This document shows positions 58,414-64,000 of a DNA stretch of 64,000 nucleotides, piece by piece. Under the pieces are notes generated by a model, which ran no database searches, had not been told where the DNA came from, and saw only the letters and a list, made by a program, of their open reading frames with translations. The stretch is from Aquincolibacterium sp964606385. Lineage in GTDB: Bacteria > Omnitrophota > Omnitrophia > Omnitrophales > Aquincolibacteriaceae. Each line of letters begins with the position of its first letter. Within the stretch, counting starts at the first letter, position 1. The stretch is taken from contig CAZSFZ010000005.1 of NCBI GenBank assembly GCA_964606385.1, positions 1 to 64,000 of the forward strand, in the 5' to 3' direction. The position numbers and the translations under genes are program-made.

Positions 58414-58436
58414 CACAAGCCTCACTATGGCTTGTC

Positions 58437-58506
58437 GTGGAACGGGGAACGCAGAACGGTAAACGATGCTTTAGACGTTCCGCGTTTCCCGTTTCCCGTT
58501 ACCCGG
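58437..58506. repeat. Dispersed palindromic repeat, family B, copy 1
   Basis: The left arm GGAACGGGGAACGCAGAACG pairs with a right arm of CGTTCCGCG/TTTCCCG words (about 18 of 21 positions). It fills the space between the giant gene and nadE and probably carries upstream promoter sequence of nadE. Related sequence occurs at 61137-61206, and a half-arm at 59638-59660. Confidence 0.75.
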
Positions 58507-58511
58507 CCTTT

Positions 58512-58520
58512 TGCTATACT
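58512..58520 (+). promoter_or_regulatory. Extended -10 promoter element for nadE
   Basis: TGCTATACT (TG-n-TATACT) ends seven bases before the nadE ATG at 58528, so transcription would begin at or next to the start codon. The same element precedes rsfS (60743-60751). Confidence 0.5.
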
Positions 58521-58527
58521 TCCACTC

Positions 58528-60198
58528 ATGAAAACTCCCTTGAAGATCGCCATCGCGCAAATGAATCCGACCGTGGGGGACTATGAGTCCAATACGGCGC
58601 GGATCCTGCGGTGGATCGATCTTGCCGAGCGGCAGGGCGCGGATCTGATCGTTTTTCCCGAAGCCGCGCTTTGCGGTTATCCCGTCTGGGACCTGGCCAA
58701 TAAAAAGCAATTCCTCGCGGAAGGGATGAAGAGTCTTGGCCGTATCGCGGCTTCAACCAAGCGAAAAAAGATCGCGGCTGTTGTGGGCTTTATTGCTCCG
58801 TGCAAACTGCACGGCAAACGGACCACGGGGAACTCGCATAACGCCTTGGCCTGGGTCGAAAAGGGGAAGGTCCGGACGGTCTATCACAAACAGCTTCTGC
58901 CCACCTATGATGTCTTCCTCGAGGAGATCTTCTTCCGCCCCGGAACTGATACCAAAGTCATTCCGTTCAAGGGCCATAAGATAGGCCTTACGGTCTGCGA
59001 GGATATCTGGGACGAGAAGTATGAGGTGAAGCCGCTCGCTGCTCTTGCGAAAAAGAAAGTAGATCTTGTGATCAATATTTCCGCCTCGCCCTATTACCGC
59101 GGTGTCGCCGCTTCTCGTGAGAAACTTTTGAAAGGCCATGTGCAGCGTTACGGTTTCCCGATCCTTTATGTGAATCAGGTAGGGGGGCAGGATGATCTTC
59201 TCTTCGACGGGCAGAGCATGTTTGTGGGTGAAAACGGCAAGATCCTTTTCAGGGCTCCCGCGTTCAAAGAAGATCTCTTCTTTTTCGATCCGACCCAGAT
59301 CCGACCCCGGAGGTCGGATGGGCCGTTTCGACCTCCGGGGTCGGATCCGGTTAGCGAGCTGTATCAAGGGCTTGTCATGGGAGTGCAGGATTATTTTCGC
59401 AAGAACGGTTTCAAGAAGGCCGTGATAGGGTTAAGCGGCGGCATTGATTCGGCGCTTGTGGCCGCGATCGCGGTGGATGCCTTGGGAAAAGAGGCTGTCA
59501 AGGGCGTGACGATGCCCGGGCCGTTCTCATCGGAGGGGAGCTGGAAGGATTCGGCGGAGCTTGCGAAAGCGCTTGGGATCGAGTTTGAGGTGTGGCCGAT
59601 TAAGGAAATGTACCGGACGTTTCTTAAACAACCGCCTCGGGGAACGGGGAACGGGGAACGCAAACTTACATTAGCAATGGAAAATCTCCAGGCACGTCTC
59701 CGCGGGATGGAGCTTATGTATATTTCCAATGATGAAAACCGGCTTGTTCTGACGACCGGGAATAAGTCCGAGCTCGCGATGGGATACTGCACGCTGTACG
59801 GCGATATGGCGGGCGGCCTGGCCGTGATCGGGGATGTGTATAAGACCGAGGTCTACCGCTTGGCGCGATACAGGAATTCCATTCGCAAAGCAATCCCGGA
59901 ATCCACGCTGACCAAGGCGCCTTCCGCAGAACTCCGGCCGAACCAAAAGGACCAGGATTCGCTGCCCTCGTATGAGGTGCTTGATGAGATCCTCGGGCTT
60001 TATATCGAAAAGAACCTGAGCCGCGACGAGATTGTCCGTAAGGTTCGCAAGAGGATCCCTGAGGCGGTCGTGGCCGATGTGGTTCGCAAGGTCGATCATA
60101 ATGAGTACAAACGCCGCCAGACGCCGCCCATCCTGCGTGTGACCGAAAAGGCGTGGTTTGGCCGCCGCATGCCGATCACGAACCGATTTGCCGGATAG
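58528..60198 (+). CDS. nadE: Glutamine-dependent NAD+ synthetase
   Basis: Makes NAD from deamido-NAD, ATP and glutamine. 556 residues from ATG 58528; the longer frame would begin in a repeat. The N-terminal nitrilase-type glutaminase has the triad Glu 45 (FPEAALCGYP), Lys 121 (YHKQLLPTYDVF) and Cys 157 (TVCEDIW). The C-terminal synthetase has the ATP-binding SGGIDS at 303-308. Two pieces of repeat DNA lie inside the gene without breaking it: a perfect palindrome at 59298-59347 (about residues 257-274, in the linker between the domains) and a GGGGAAC repeat at 59638-59660 (encoding RGTGNGER, residues 371-378). The transcript may be leaderless. Confidence 0.95.
   Translation: MKTPLKIAIAQMNPTVGDYESNTARILRWIDLAERQGADLIVFPEAALCGYPVWDLANKKQFLAEGMKSLGRIAASTKRKKIAAVVGFIAPCKLHGKRTTGNSHNALAWVEKGKVRTVYHKQLLPTYDVFLEEIFFRPGTDTKVIPFKGHKIGLTVCEDIWDEKYEVKPLAALAKKKVDLVINISASPYYRGVAASREKLLKGHVQRYGFPILYVNQVGGQDDLLFDGQSMFVGENGKILFRAPAFKEDLFFFDPTQIRPRRSDGPFRPPGSDPVSELYQGLVMGVQDYFRKNGFKKAVIGLSGGIDSALVAAIAVDALGKEAVKGVTMPGPFSSEGSWKDSAELAKALGIEFEVWPIKEMYRTFLKQPPRGTGNGERKLTLAMENLQARLRGMELMYISNDENRLVLTTGNKSELAMGYCTLYGDMAGGLAVIGDVYKTEVYRLARYRNSIRKAIPESTLTKAPSAELRPNQKDQDSLPSYEVLDEILGLYIEKNLSRDEIVRKVRKRIPEAVVADVVRKVDHNEYKRRQTPPILRVTEKAWFGRRMPITNRFAG
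59298..59347. repeat. Perfect palindrome inside nadE
   Basis: 19-base arms (59298-59316 and 59329-59347) with no mismatch and a 12-base loop. It encodes IRPRRSDGPFRPPGSD, which lies exactly between glutaminase and synthetase domains and is unlike normal NadE linkers. Confidence 0.88.
59638..59660. repeat. Family B repeat fragment inside nadE
   Basis: Three consecutive GGGGAAC-type units, the same words as the left arm of the palindrome at 58437. Only one arm is present here. Confidence 0.55.
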
Positions 60199-60232
60199 CA
60201 AATCGGAGCCCACGGCCGACAGACTGCAGCAA

Positions 60233-60712
60233 ATGAACAGCCTACAAAAAACACCGGTCAAAACAAAGGCCGGGATTTTTATGCTTGAGTTCAGCCCGAA
60301 GGGGCTTTATGCGGTCCGTTTTCCGTCTAAGATGCCTGATTCCACCCCACCTGCGAGGTGGGGTGGGTTCGGGAAGAAGCGATTGAAGCTCGATTTGACG
60401 GGCTACACACCATTCCAACGCAGGGTGTACGCGGCGCTTCGAAAAGTCCCTGCGGGAAAGACCATTACCTATGGGGAACTCGCCAAGCGGGCGGGATATC
60501 CGGGGGCAGCCCGCGCGGTCGGGAGCGCGATGCGCAAGAACCGGCTTCCGATCGTGATCCCATGTCACCGGGTCATTCAAGGAGACGGAAGCTTGGGAGC
60601 CTATTCGGCGGGAGTGAAGTGGAAAAGGTTTTTGCTCGAGTGTGAGAAAGTATTGGCGTGTCAGAGTGTCAACGTATCAAAGTGTTATAACGATAGGGCC
60701 ATGACACGCTGA
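60233..60712 (+). CDS. ogt: Methylated-DNA-protein cysteine methyltransferase
   Basis: Direct reversal of O6-alkylguanine in DNA by suicide transfer to Cys 111 in PCHRVI. 159 residues from ATG 60233. The domain from TPFQRRVYAAL through GKTITYGELAKRAG (helix-turn-helix), ARAVGSAM and PCHRV is intact. The N-terminal domain is short. Two repeat-derived pieces are visible: a perfect GC hairpin at 60342-60366 encoding STPPARWGG, and the last ~17 codons, which run into a palindromic repeat starting near 60657. The enzyme core is not affected. Confidence 0.9.
   Translation: MNSLQKTPVKTKAGIFMLEFSPKGLYAVRFPSKMPDSTPPARWGGFGKKRLKLDLTGYTPFQRRVYAALRKVPAGKTITYGELAKRAGYPGAARAVGSAMRKNRLPIVIPCHRVIQGDGSLGAYSAGVKWKRFLLECEKVLACQSVNVSKCYNDRAMTR
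60342..60366. repeat. Perfect hairpin inside ogt
   Basis: CCACCCCACC (60342-60351) and GGTGGGGTGG (60357-60366) with a 5-base loop, in frame, in the linker before the methyltransferase domain. Confidence 0.8.
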
Positions 60713-60723
60713 TACTTTGATAC
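60657..60723. repeat. Palindromic repeat forming the ogt 3' end
   Basis: GCGTGTCA (60657-60664) pairs with TGACACGC (60702-60709), and GTATCAAAGT (60674-60683) with ACTTTGATAC (60714-60723). It supplies the last codons and the stop of ogt. Confidence 0.75.
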
Positions 60724-60742
60724 CCTGAAACTTTATTTTTTG

Positions 60743-60751
60743 TGCTATACT
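60743..60751 (+). promoter_or_regulatory. Extended -10 promoter element for rsfS
   Basis: TGCTATACT, identical to the element before nadE, 50 bases before the TTG start of rsfS. No clear -35. Confidence 0.5.
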
Positions 60752-60801
60752 CCTCAAAATTCGATACAGTATTTCATCCGTTTTAGGGAGGAATTTGATA
60801 C

Positions 60802-61134
60802 TTGCAGCCTAAAAAGATCGCGGAGTTGTTGCGGACGCTTGCGGAGGACAAAAAGGCCGAAGATCCGGTCCTTCTTGACATTTCCAAGCATTCCAGCCTG
60901 GCCCATTATTTCTTTGTCTGTCATGGGAATAGCGACCGTCATGTGAAGACGATCGCCATGCACCTGGCGGATGAAATGAAACATCGCAAGATGCCGGCTT
61001 ACCATATCGAAGGCCTGGTCGAGGGGAAATGGGTCCTCCTCGATTTCGGGCCGGTCATCGCCCATATTTTTTACCACGAAACCCGGCAATTCTATGGTCT
61101 CGAACGCCTGTGGGGCGAAGCGAAGAAGGTCTAA
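60802..61134 (+). CDS. rsfS: Ribosomal silencing factor RsfS
   Basis: 110 residues. Binds ribosomal protein uL14 and blocks subunit joining when nutrients are low. It has ISKHSSLAHYFFVCHGNSDRH, matching the family's D-(I/V)-S-x-x-S-x-x-x-D-Y-F-V-I-x-x-G-x-S, and the C-terminal W-V-L-L-D-F-G-P-V-I-x-H-I-F. The start is TTG at 60802, with AGGGAGG ten bases upstream; no in-frame ATG fits. One conserved Asp in the S-x-x-x-D-Y segment is His here. Confidence 0.93.
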   Translation: MQPKKIAELLRTLAEDKKAEDPVLLDISKHSSLAHYFFVCHGNSDRHVKTIAMHLADEMKHRKMPAYHIEGLVEGKWVLLDFGPVIAHIFYHETRQFYGLERLWGEAKKV

Positions 61135-61136
61135 AA

Positions 61137-61206
61137 GCCGGGTAACGGGTAACGGGTAACGCCGAACGCTTTCGTTGATCGTTTCCCGTTCACCGTTCCC
61201 CGCTGA
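61137..61206. repeat. Dispersed palindromic repeat, family B, copy 2
   Basis: The left arm has three GGGTAAC units and CGCCGAACG; the right arm has CGTTTCCCGTTCACCGTTCCCCG. It fills the whole gap between rsfS and argS. Confidence 0.75.
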
Positions 61207-61215
61207 AACCATCCT

Positions 61216-62877
61216 ATGAAAAGTAAAATCGAATCCATTGTTGATGAAGCTGTAAAAGACTATTGCAGGACGCAGAATACCGCCGTACCGGATGGTTTCA
61301 GCTACGACCTCCATCCCCCCAAAGACAGCCAGCACGGGGATCTCGCCTGTAACGTCGCGTTCAAGCTTGCCAAGGTGACGCGCCAAAAGCCCGCTGAGAT
61401 CGCCGCGGCATTCATCAAGCTGCTTGCAGAAAAAAACGCCAAGGATTCCCCGGTCGAAAAGACAGAGCTCGCCGGCGGTGGTTTCATCAATTTCTATCTC
61501 AAAAAAGAGGACCTGGGTGCGGTGCTCCTGGAGATCCATAAACAGGACAAGCATTACGGCAGTTCGGATTTCGGGAAAGGGAAGAAGGTCATTCTGGAAT
61601 TCGTGAGCGCGAATCCCACGGGTCCGCTCACGATCGCGCACGGGCGTCAGGCCGCGGTCGGGGATTGCCTCGGGCGTATCCTGAAGTTCACCGGGCACGG
61701 GGTCCACGCGGAATATTACCTGAACGACGCGGGCCGCCAGATGCGGATGCTCGCACAAAGCGTCTGGGCGCGTTACAACGAGCTTCTTGGCATGGAAATG
61801 GCGTTCCCGGAGGACGGCTACCAGGGCGACTATATCCGGGATATCGCGCGCGATATCATCGAAAAGGAAAAGAAGGACTCGCTCCTCAAAGAAACCGAAG
61901 AAAAAGCGGTGGAGTATTGCGGCCATTACGCGGTGAAATACCTGATGGGAACGATCGAGTCGGATCTCGCCAAGATGCGGGTCCATTTTGACCAGTATTT
62001 CAGCGAGAAATCGCTTTACGCGAAGAACGCCGTCGAGCACGCGCTCAAGGTGCTGAAAGACAAAGGGTATCTCTTTGAAAGCGAGGGGGCTCTCTGGTTC
62101 CGCTCGACCGATCTCGGTGACGATAAGGACCGCGTGGTCAAAAAATCCACGGGGGAATACACCTACCTCGCGCCGGATATTGCGTACCACCTTTCCAAGT
62201 ATGAGCGTGGCTACAATGTGCTCGTGAACTTCTGGGGACCGGACCACCACGGGTATATCCCGCGCCTCAAAGCGGCTTGCCGGGTGCTCGGCTACCCACC
62301 GGAAGCGATCCATATCGGGATCGTCCAGCTCACCACGCTTTTCCGCAAAGGCCAGCCGGTACGCATGTCGACGCGGGCGGGGGAATTTGTGACCCTGCGT
62401 GAACTTTATGAAGAGGTCGGCGTCGACGCGACGCGGTTTTTCTTCGTGATGCGCCGGCAGGAGAGCCATCTGGATTTCGATCTCGATCTCGCGAAAGAAC
62501 AGTCCCAGGAAAATCCCGTGTATTACCTTCAGTATGCCCACGCGCGCATCGCGAGCCTTGTGAAGTTCGCGGATCAGCCCGTCACGACGAAAGTGGACTT
62601 GAAGCTTCTGGTTGAACCCGAAGAAGCGGAACTCATCGGCTGTCTCTCGCAATTCTCCGATTATTGTATTCAGGCAAGCCGTTCGACCGAGCCATACCGC
62701 CTAGCGGATTATCTGCGCCAGGTGGCCGCGTGTTTCCACAAGTTCTACAGCCATCACCGCGTGGTCACCGAAAACAAGGAGCTCACCAAGGCCCGGCTGC
62801 TTCTGGCCGACGCAACCCGCATCGTGCTCCGGAATGGCCTGGAACTTCTCGGCATCTCCCAACCGGAATCCATGTAA
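61216..62877 (+). CDS. argS: Arginine-tRNA ligase
   Basis: 553 residues, class I aminoacyl-tRNA synthetase. It has the N-terminal Add1-type region (DSQHGDLACNVAFKLA), the signature SANPTGPLTIAHGR, where the usual HVGH is TIAHG, AEYYLNDAGRQMRML, and FWGPDHHGYIPRLKAA. It also has RMSTRAGEFVTL at the KMSKS position and the anticodon-binding helical domain near the end. Length is usual. It follows rsfS after a repeat, with no strong promoter of its own. Confidence 0.96.
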   Translation: MKSKIESIVDEAVKDYCRTQNTAVPDGFSYDLHPPKDSQHGDLACNVAFKLAKVTRQKPAEIAAAFIKLLAEKNAKDSPVEKTELAGGGFINFYLKKEDLGAVLLEIHKQDKHYGSSDFGKGKKVILEFVSANPTGPLTIAHGRQAAVGDCLGRILKFTGHGVHAEYYLNDAGRQMRMLAQSVWARYNELLGMEMAFPEDGYQGDYIRDIARDIIEKEKKDSLLKETEEKAVEYCGHYAVKYLMGTIESDLAKMRVHFDQYFSEKSLYAKNAVEHALKVLKDKGYLFESEGALWFRSTDLGDDKDRVVKKSTGEYTYLAPDIAYHLSKYERGYNVLVNFWGPDHHGYIPRLKAACRVLGYPPEAIHIGIVQLTTLFRKGQPVRMSTRAGEFVTLRELYEEVGVDATRFFFVMRRQESHLDFDLDLAKEQSQENPVYYLQYAHARIASLVKFADQPVTTKVDLKLLVEPEEAELIGCLSQFSDYCIQASRSTEPYRLADYLRQVAACFHKFYSHHRVVTENKELTKARLLLADATRIVLRNGLELLGISQPESM

Positions 62878-62879
62878 TT

Positions 62880-63013
62880 GCAAACCCGAAATCCTAAACT
62901 CGAAACCCGAAACAAATCCAAATGCTTCAATAATAAAAACGTTTTTTTTGAGTTTTGAACTTTGCTTGTTTGAGTTTGTTTCGAATTTCGGATTTAGAGT
63001 TTCGGGTTTAAGA
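62880..63013. repeat. Dispersed imperfect palindrome, family A, copy 2
   Basis: The left arm has CCCGAAATCCTAAACTCGAAAC; the right arm ends GGATTTAGAGTTTCGGGTTT, a near inverted copy. The centre is AT-rich. Same family as 8757-8906. It occupies nearly the whole space before miaA. Confidence 0.8.
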
Positions 63014-63040
63014 TGAGCCAGTGAGGCCAAAGTTAAAAAG

Positions 63041-64000
63041 ATGCAACGAACGATGAAAAGCAGGCCTTTGGTGCTGTTTATCGTGGGTCCCACAGCCATC
63101 GGGAAGTCGGCGCTTGCCGTAGCTCTGGCCAAGAAACTCGATGGCGAAATCCTTTCCGCGGATTCCATGCTTGTTTATCAGGGGATGGATATCGGGACCG
63201 CGAAACCCACCCCCAAAGAACGGGGCGGCATTCCGCATCACGGGATCGACCTTATTCCTCCCACAAAAAGCTTCTCGGTTTTTGCTTACCGCCAATACGC
63301 CCTCAAGGCGGTCCGGGGGATCGTTAAAAGGGGCAAAATCCCTATTGTGGCGGGGGGGACCGGCTTTTACATTAGGGCCCTTTTAGAGGGGCTTTCTCCT
63401 CTACCCGGCACGAATGCCCAGATCAGGGGTAAACTCGAGCGGGAGGCCCAGGAAAAGGGCTTGCCGGCCCTCTATAGGAGGCTCCTAAAGATCGACCCCT
63501 CCCGGGCTAGGGCGATTGGCCCCCATAACCAAAGGCGTATTATCCGGGCCCTGGAGATCTACCTGACCTCGGGAAAGAAGCCCTCCCGGGCGGACCGGAA
63601 AACACCGGGTCTCCGGCAGTTGGGTTACAGGCCGATCGTGATCGGGATCCACCGCGACCGGGAAGCGCTATACGGGAAGATCAACCGGCGGGTGGATGCG
63701 ATGTTCCGAAAAGGCCTTGTGCGCGAAGTGAAACGGCTCGGGCGGAAGAAATTGTCTCAAACCTCGCTTCAGGGGGTAGGATATAAAGAAATTCTAGAAT
63801 GGCTTCGGGATTGTCATTGCGAGAAGCGAAGCGACGCCTGGCTTTCACCAAATCTGATATCAGAAGCCAGTGCTGTACTTGCCTCCTTTAGAAAAAGAAC
63901 AGAGGGCAAGTACGAAGCAATCTTAAAGACAAGATCGCCGCGTCGCCTCAAAGAGGCTCCTCGCGATGACAAGAGTTTGACGGAAGTCAAAGACAGGATC
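63041..64000 (+). CDS. miaA: tRNA dimethylallyltransferase (3' end outside window), with an in-frame repeat insertion
   Basis: Transfers a dimethylallyl group to A37 of tRNAs reading UNN codons. P-loop GPTAIGKSAL from residue 16, SADSMLVYQGMDIGTAKPT, the GGTGFYIRALL motif, PHNQRRIIRALEIY, and GVGYKEILEWL near the C-terminus. ATG 63053 is an alternative start. Instead of the usual continuation, GYKEILEWL is followed by about 54 codons derived from a composite palindrome (63811-63972). The sequence SLTEVKDRI then resumes the normal MiaA pattern. The frame is open to the window edge. Confidence 0.92.
   Translation, partial: MQRTMKSRPLVLFIVGPTAIGKSALAVALAKKLDGEILSADSMLVYQGMDIGTAKPTPKERGGIPHHGIDLIPPTKSFSVFAYRQYALKAVRGIVKRGKIPIVAGGTGFYIRALLEGLSPLPGTNAQIRGKLEREAQEKGLPALYRRLLKIDPSRARAIGPHNQRRIIRALEIYLTSGKKPSRADRKTPGLRQLGYRPIVIGIHRDREALYGKINRRVDAMFRKGLVREVKRLGRKKLSQTSLQGVGYKEILEWLRDCHCEKRSDAWLSPNLISEASAVLASFRKRTEGKYEAILKTRSPRRLKEAPRDDKSLTEVKDRI
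63811..63972. repeat. Composite palindrome inserted in miaA
   Basis: Outer arms TTGTCATTGCGAG (63811-63823) and CTCGCGATGACAA (63960-63972) pair with one mismatch. Nested pairs include GCGACGC with GCGTCGC, CTGGCTT with AAGCCAG, and GTACTTGCC with GGCAAGTAC. TCATTGCGAG..AGCGAAGCGACG is a common dispersed-repeat word in many bacteria. The span of 162 bases is a multiple of three and free of stops. Confidence 0.85.

Noticed and set aside
27340..58413. The possibility that the giant frame is an assembly artefact joining several genes
   Set aside because: Fused genes would need removed stops and starts at many joins. There are no frame breaks, no internal ribosome-binding site plus start at module boundaries that I noticed, and the same peptide motif marks most C-terminal joins. 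Long reads remain the proper test.
1700..58413. Shared C-terminal KSA of the left-edge protein and the giant protein as a sorting signal
   Set aside because: Only three residues match and the preceding sequences do not align. Kept as a note in the feature entries, not as a claim.
60754..62652. Long minus-strand open frame of 632 codons
   Set aside because: It lies antisense to rsfS and argS, which have full family motifs. Its sequence is rich in Arg, His, Asp and Phe without family pattern, as expected for the complement of GC-biased codons.
1..64000. CRISPR array, integrase or transposase gene
   Set aside because: No regularly spaced direct repeats and no recombinase or transposase motifs on either strand. 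The mobile signal here is limited to non-coding palindromes.

Overview
The window is a gene-dense bacterial chromosome segment of about 55% GC. Every gene I can support lies on the + strand. Two things point to the PVC side of the bacterial tree, most plausibly Omnitrophota (former OP3): a small basic protein of the Chlamydiae/Verrucomicrobia type at 17376, and a giant gene of 31,074 bases. The lineage is inferred from content alone; no 16S rRNA gene is present.

Layout. Positions 3-1904 hold the 3' end of a large unrecognised protein, closed by a strong terminator. From 2069 to 20089 runs a nearly uninterrupted series of short-overlap genes: plsC, an EEP-family phosphatase/nuclease, an M48 protease, a TPR/gluzincin protein, a ParB-like protein, batD and a batE-like gene, trpB, trpA, ruvX, an M16 protease, rpe, lepA, lepB, a SPOR protein, the small basic protein, a GNAT acetyltransferase, a second SPOR protein, a PilZ protein and yajQ. 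A separately transcribed PilZ gene follows (20353). Then come lipid-related genes (a cNMP-binding/patatin protein, an acyl-CoA synthetase, a monoglyceride-lipase-like hydrolase), with one secreted coiled-coil protein among them, and tRNA-Ala(CGC). After the giant gene come nadE, ogt, rsfS, argS and miaA; miaA runs off the right edge.

The centrepiece is 27340-58413, a single uninterrupted reading frame of 10,357 codons preceded by a near-consensus sigma-70 promoter and a good ribosome-binding site. Its order of modules is: N-terminal signal/anchor; ChaN/TraB-like domain; SecA-like ATPase; a multi-pass membrane block; coiled coils; several TolC-like strand-helix units; about 1,800 residues of unknown helical protein; a HEAT-repeat module; a glycosyltransferase-like module with membrane segments; a YdcF (DUF218) domain; two tandem guanylate-kinase-like domains; a degenerate Nudix domain; a sugar-nucleotidyltransferase-like domain with a beta-helix; and a short C-terminal domain. 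Most boundaries between the C-terminal modules carry the five-residue motif R-S-E-[L/V/T/M]-R, encoded by different synonymous codons each time. The same motif occurs three times (one as RAEVR) in the partial protein at the left edge and in no other gene I read here. My leading hypothesis is a trans-envelope megaprotein or processed polyprotein family whose modules are joined, and perhaps cut, at this motif.

A second theme is dispersed palindromic repeats. Several families sit between genes and have also entered coding regions without breaking the frame (batE-like 5' end, nadE linker, ogt, miaA).
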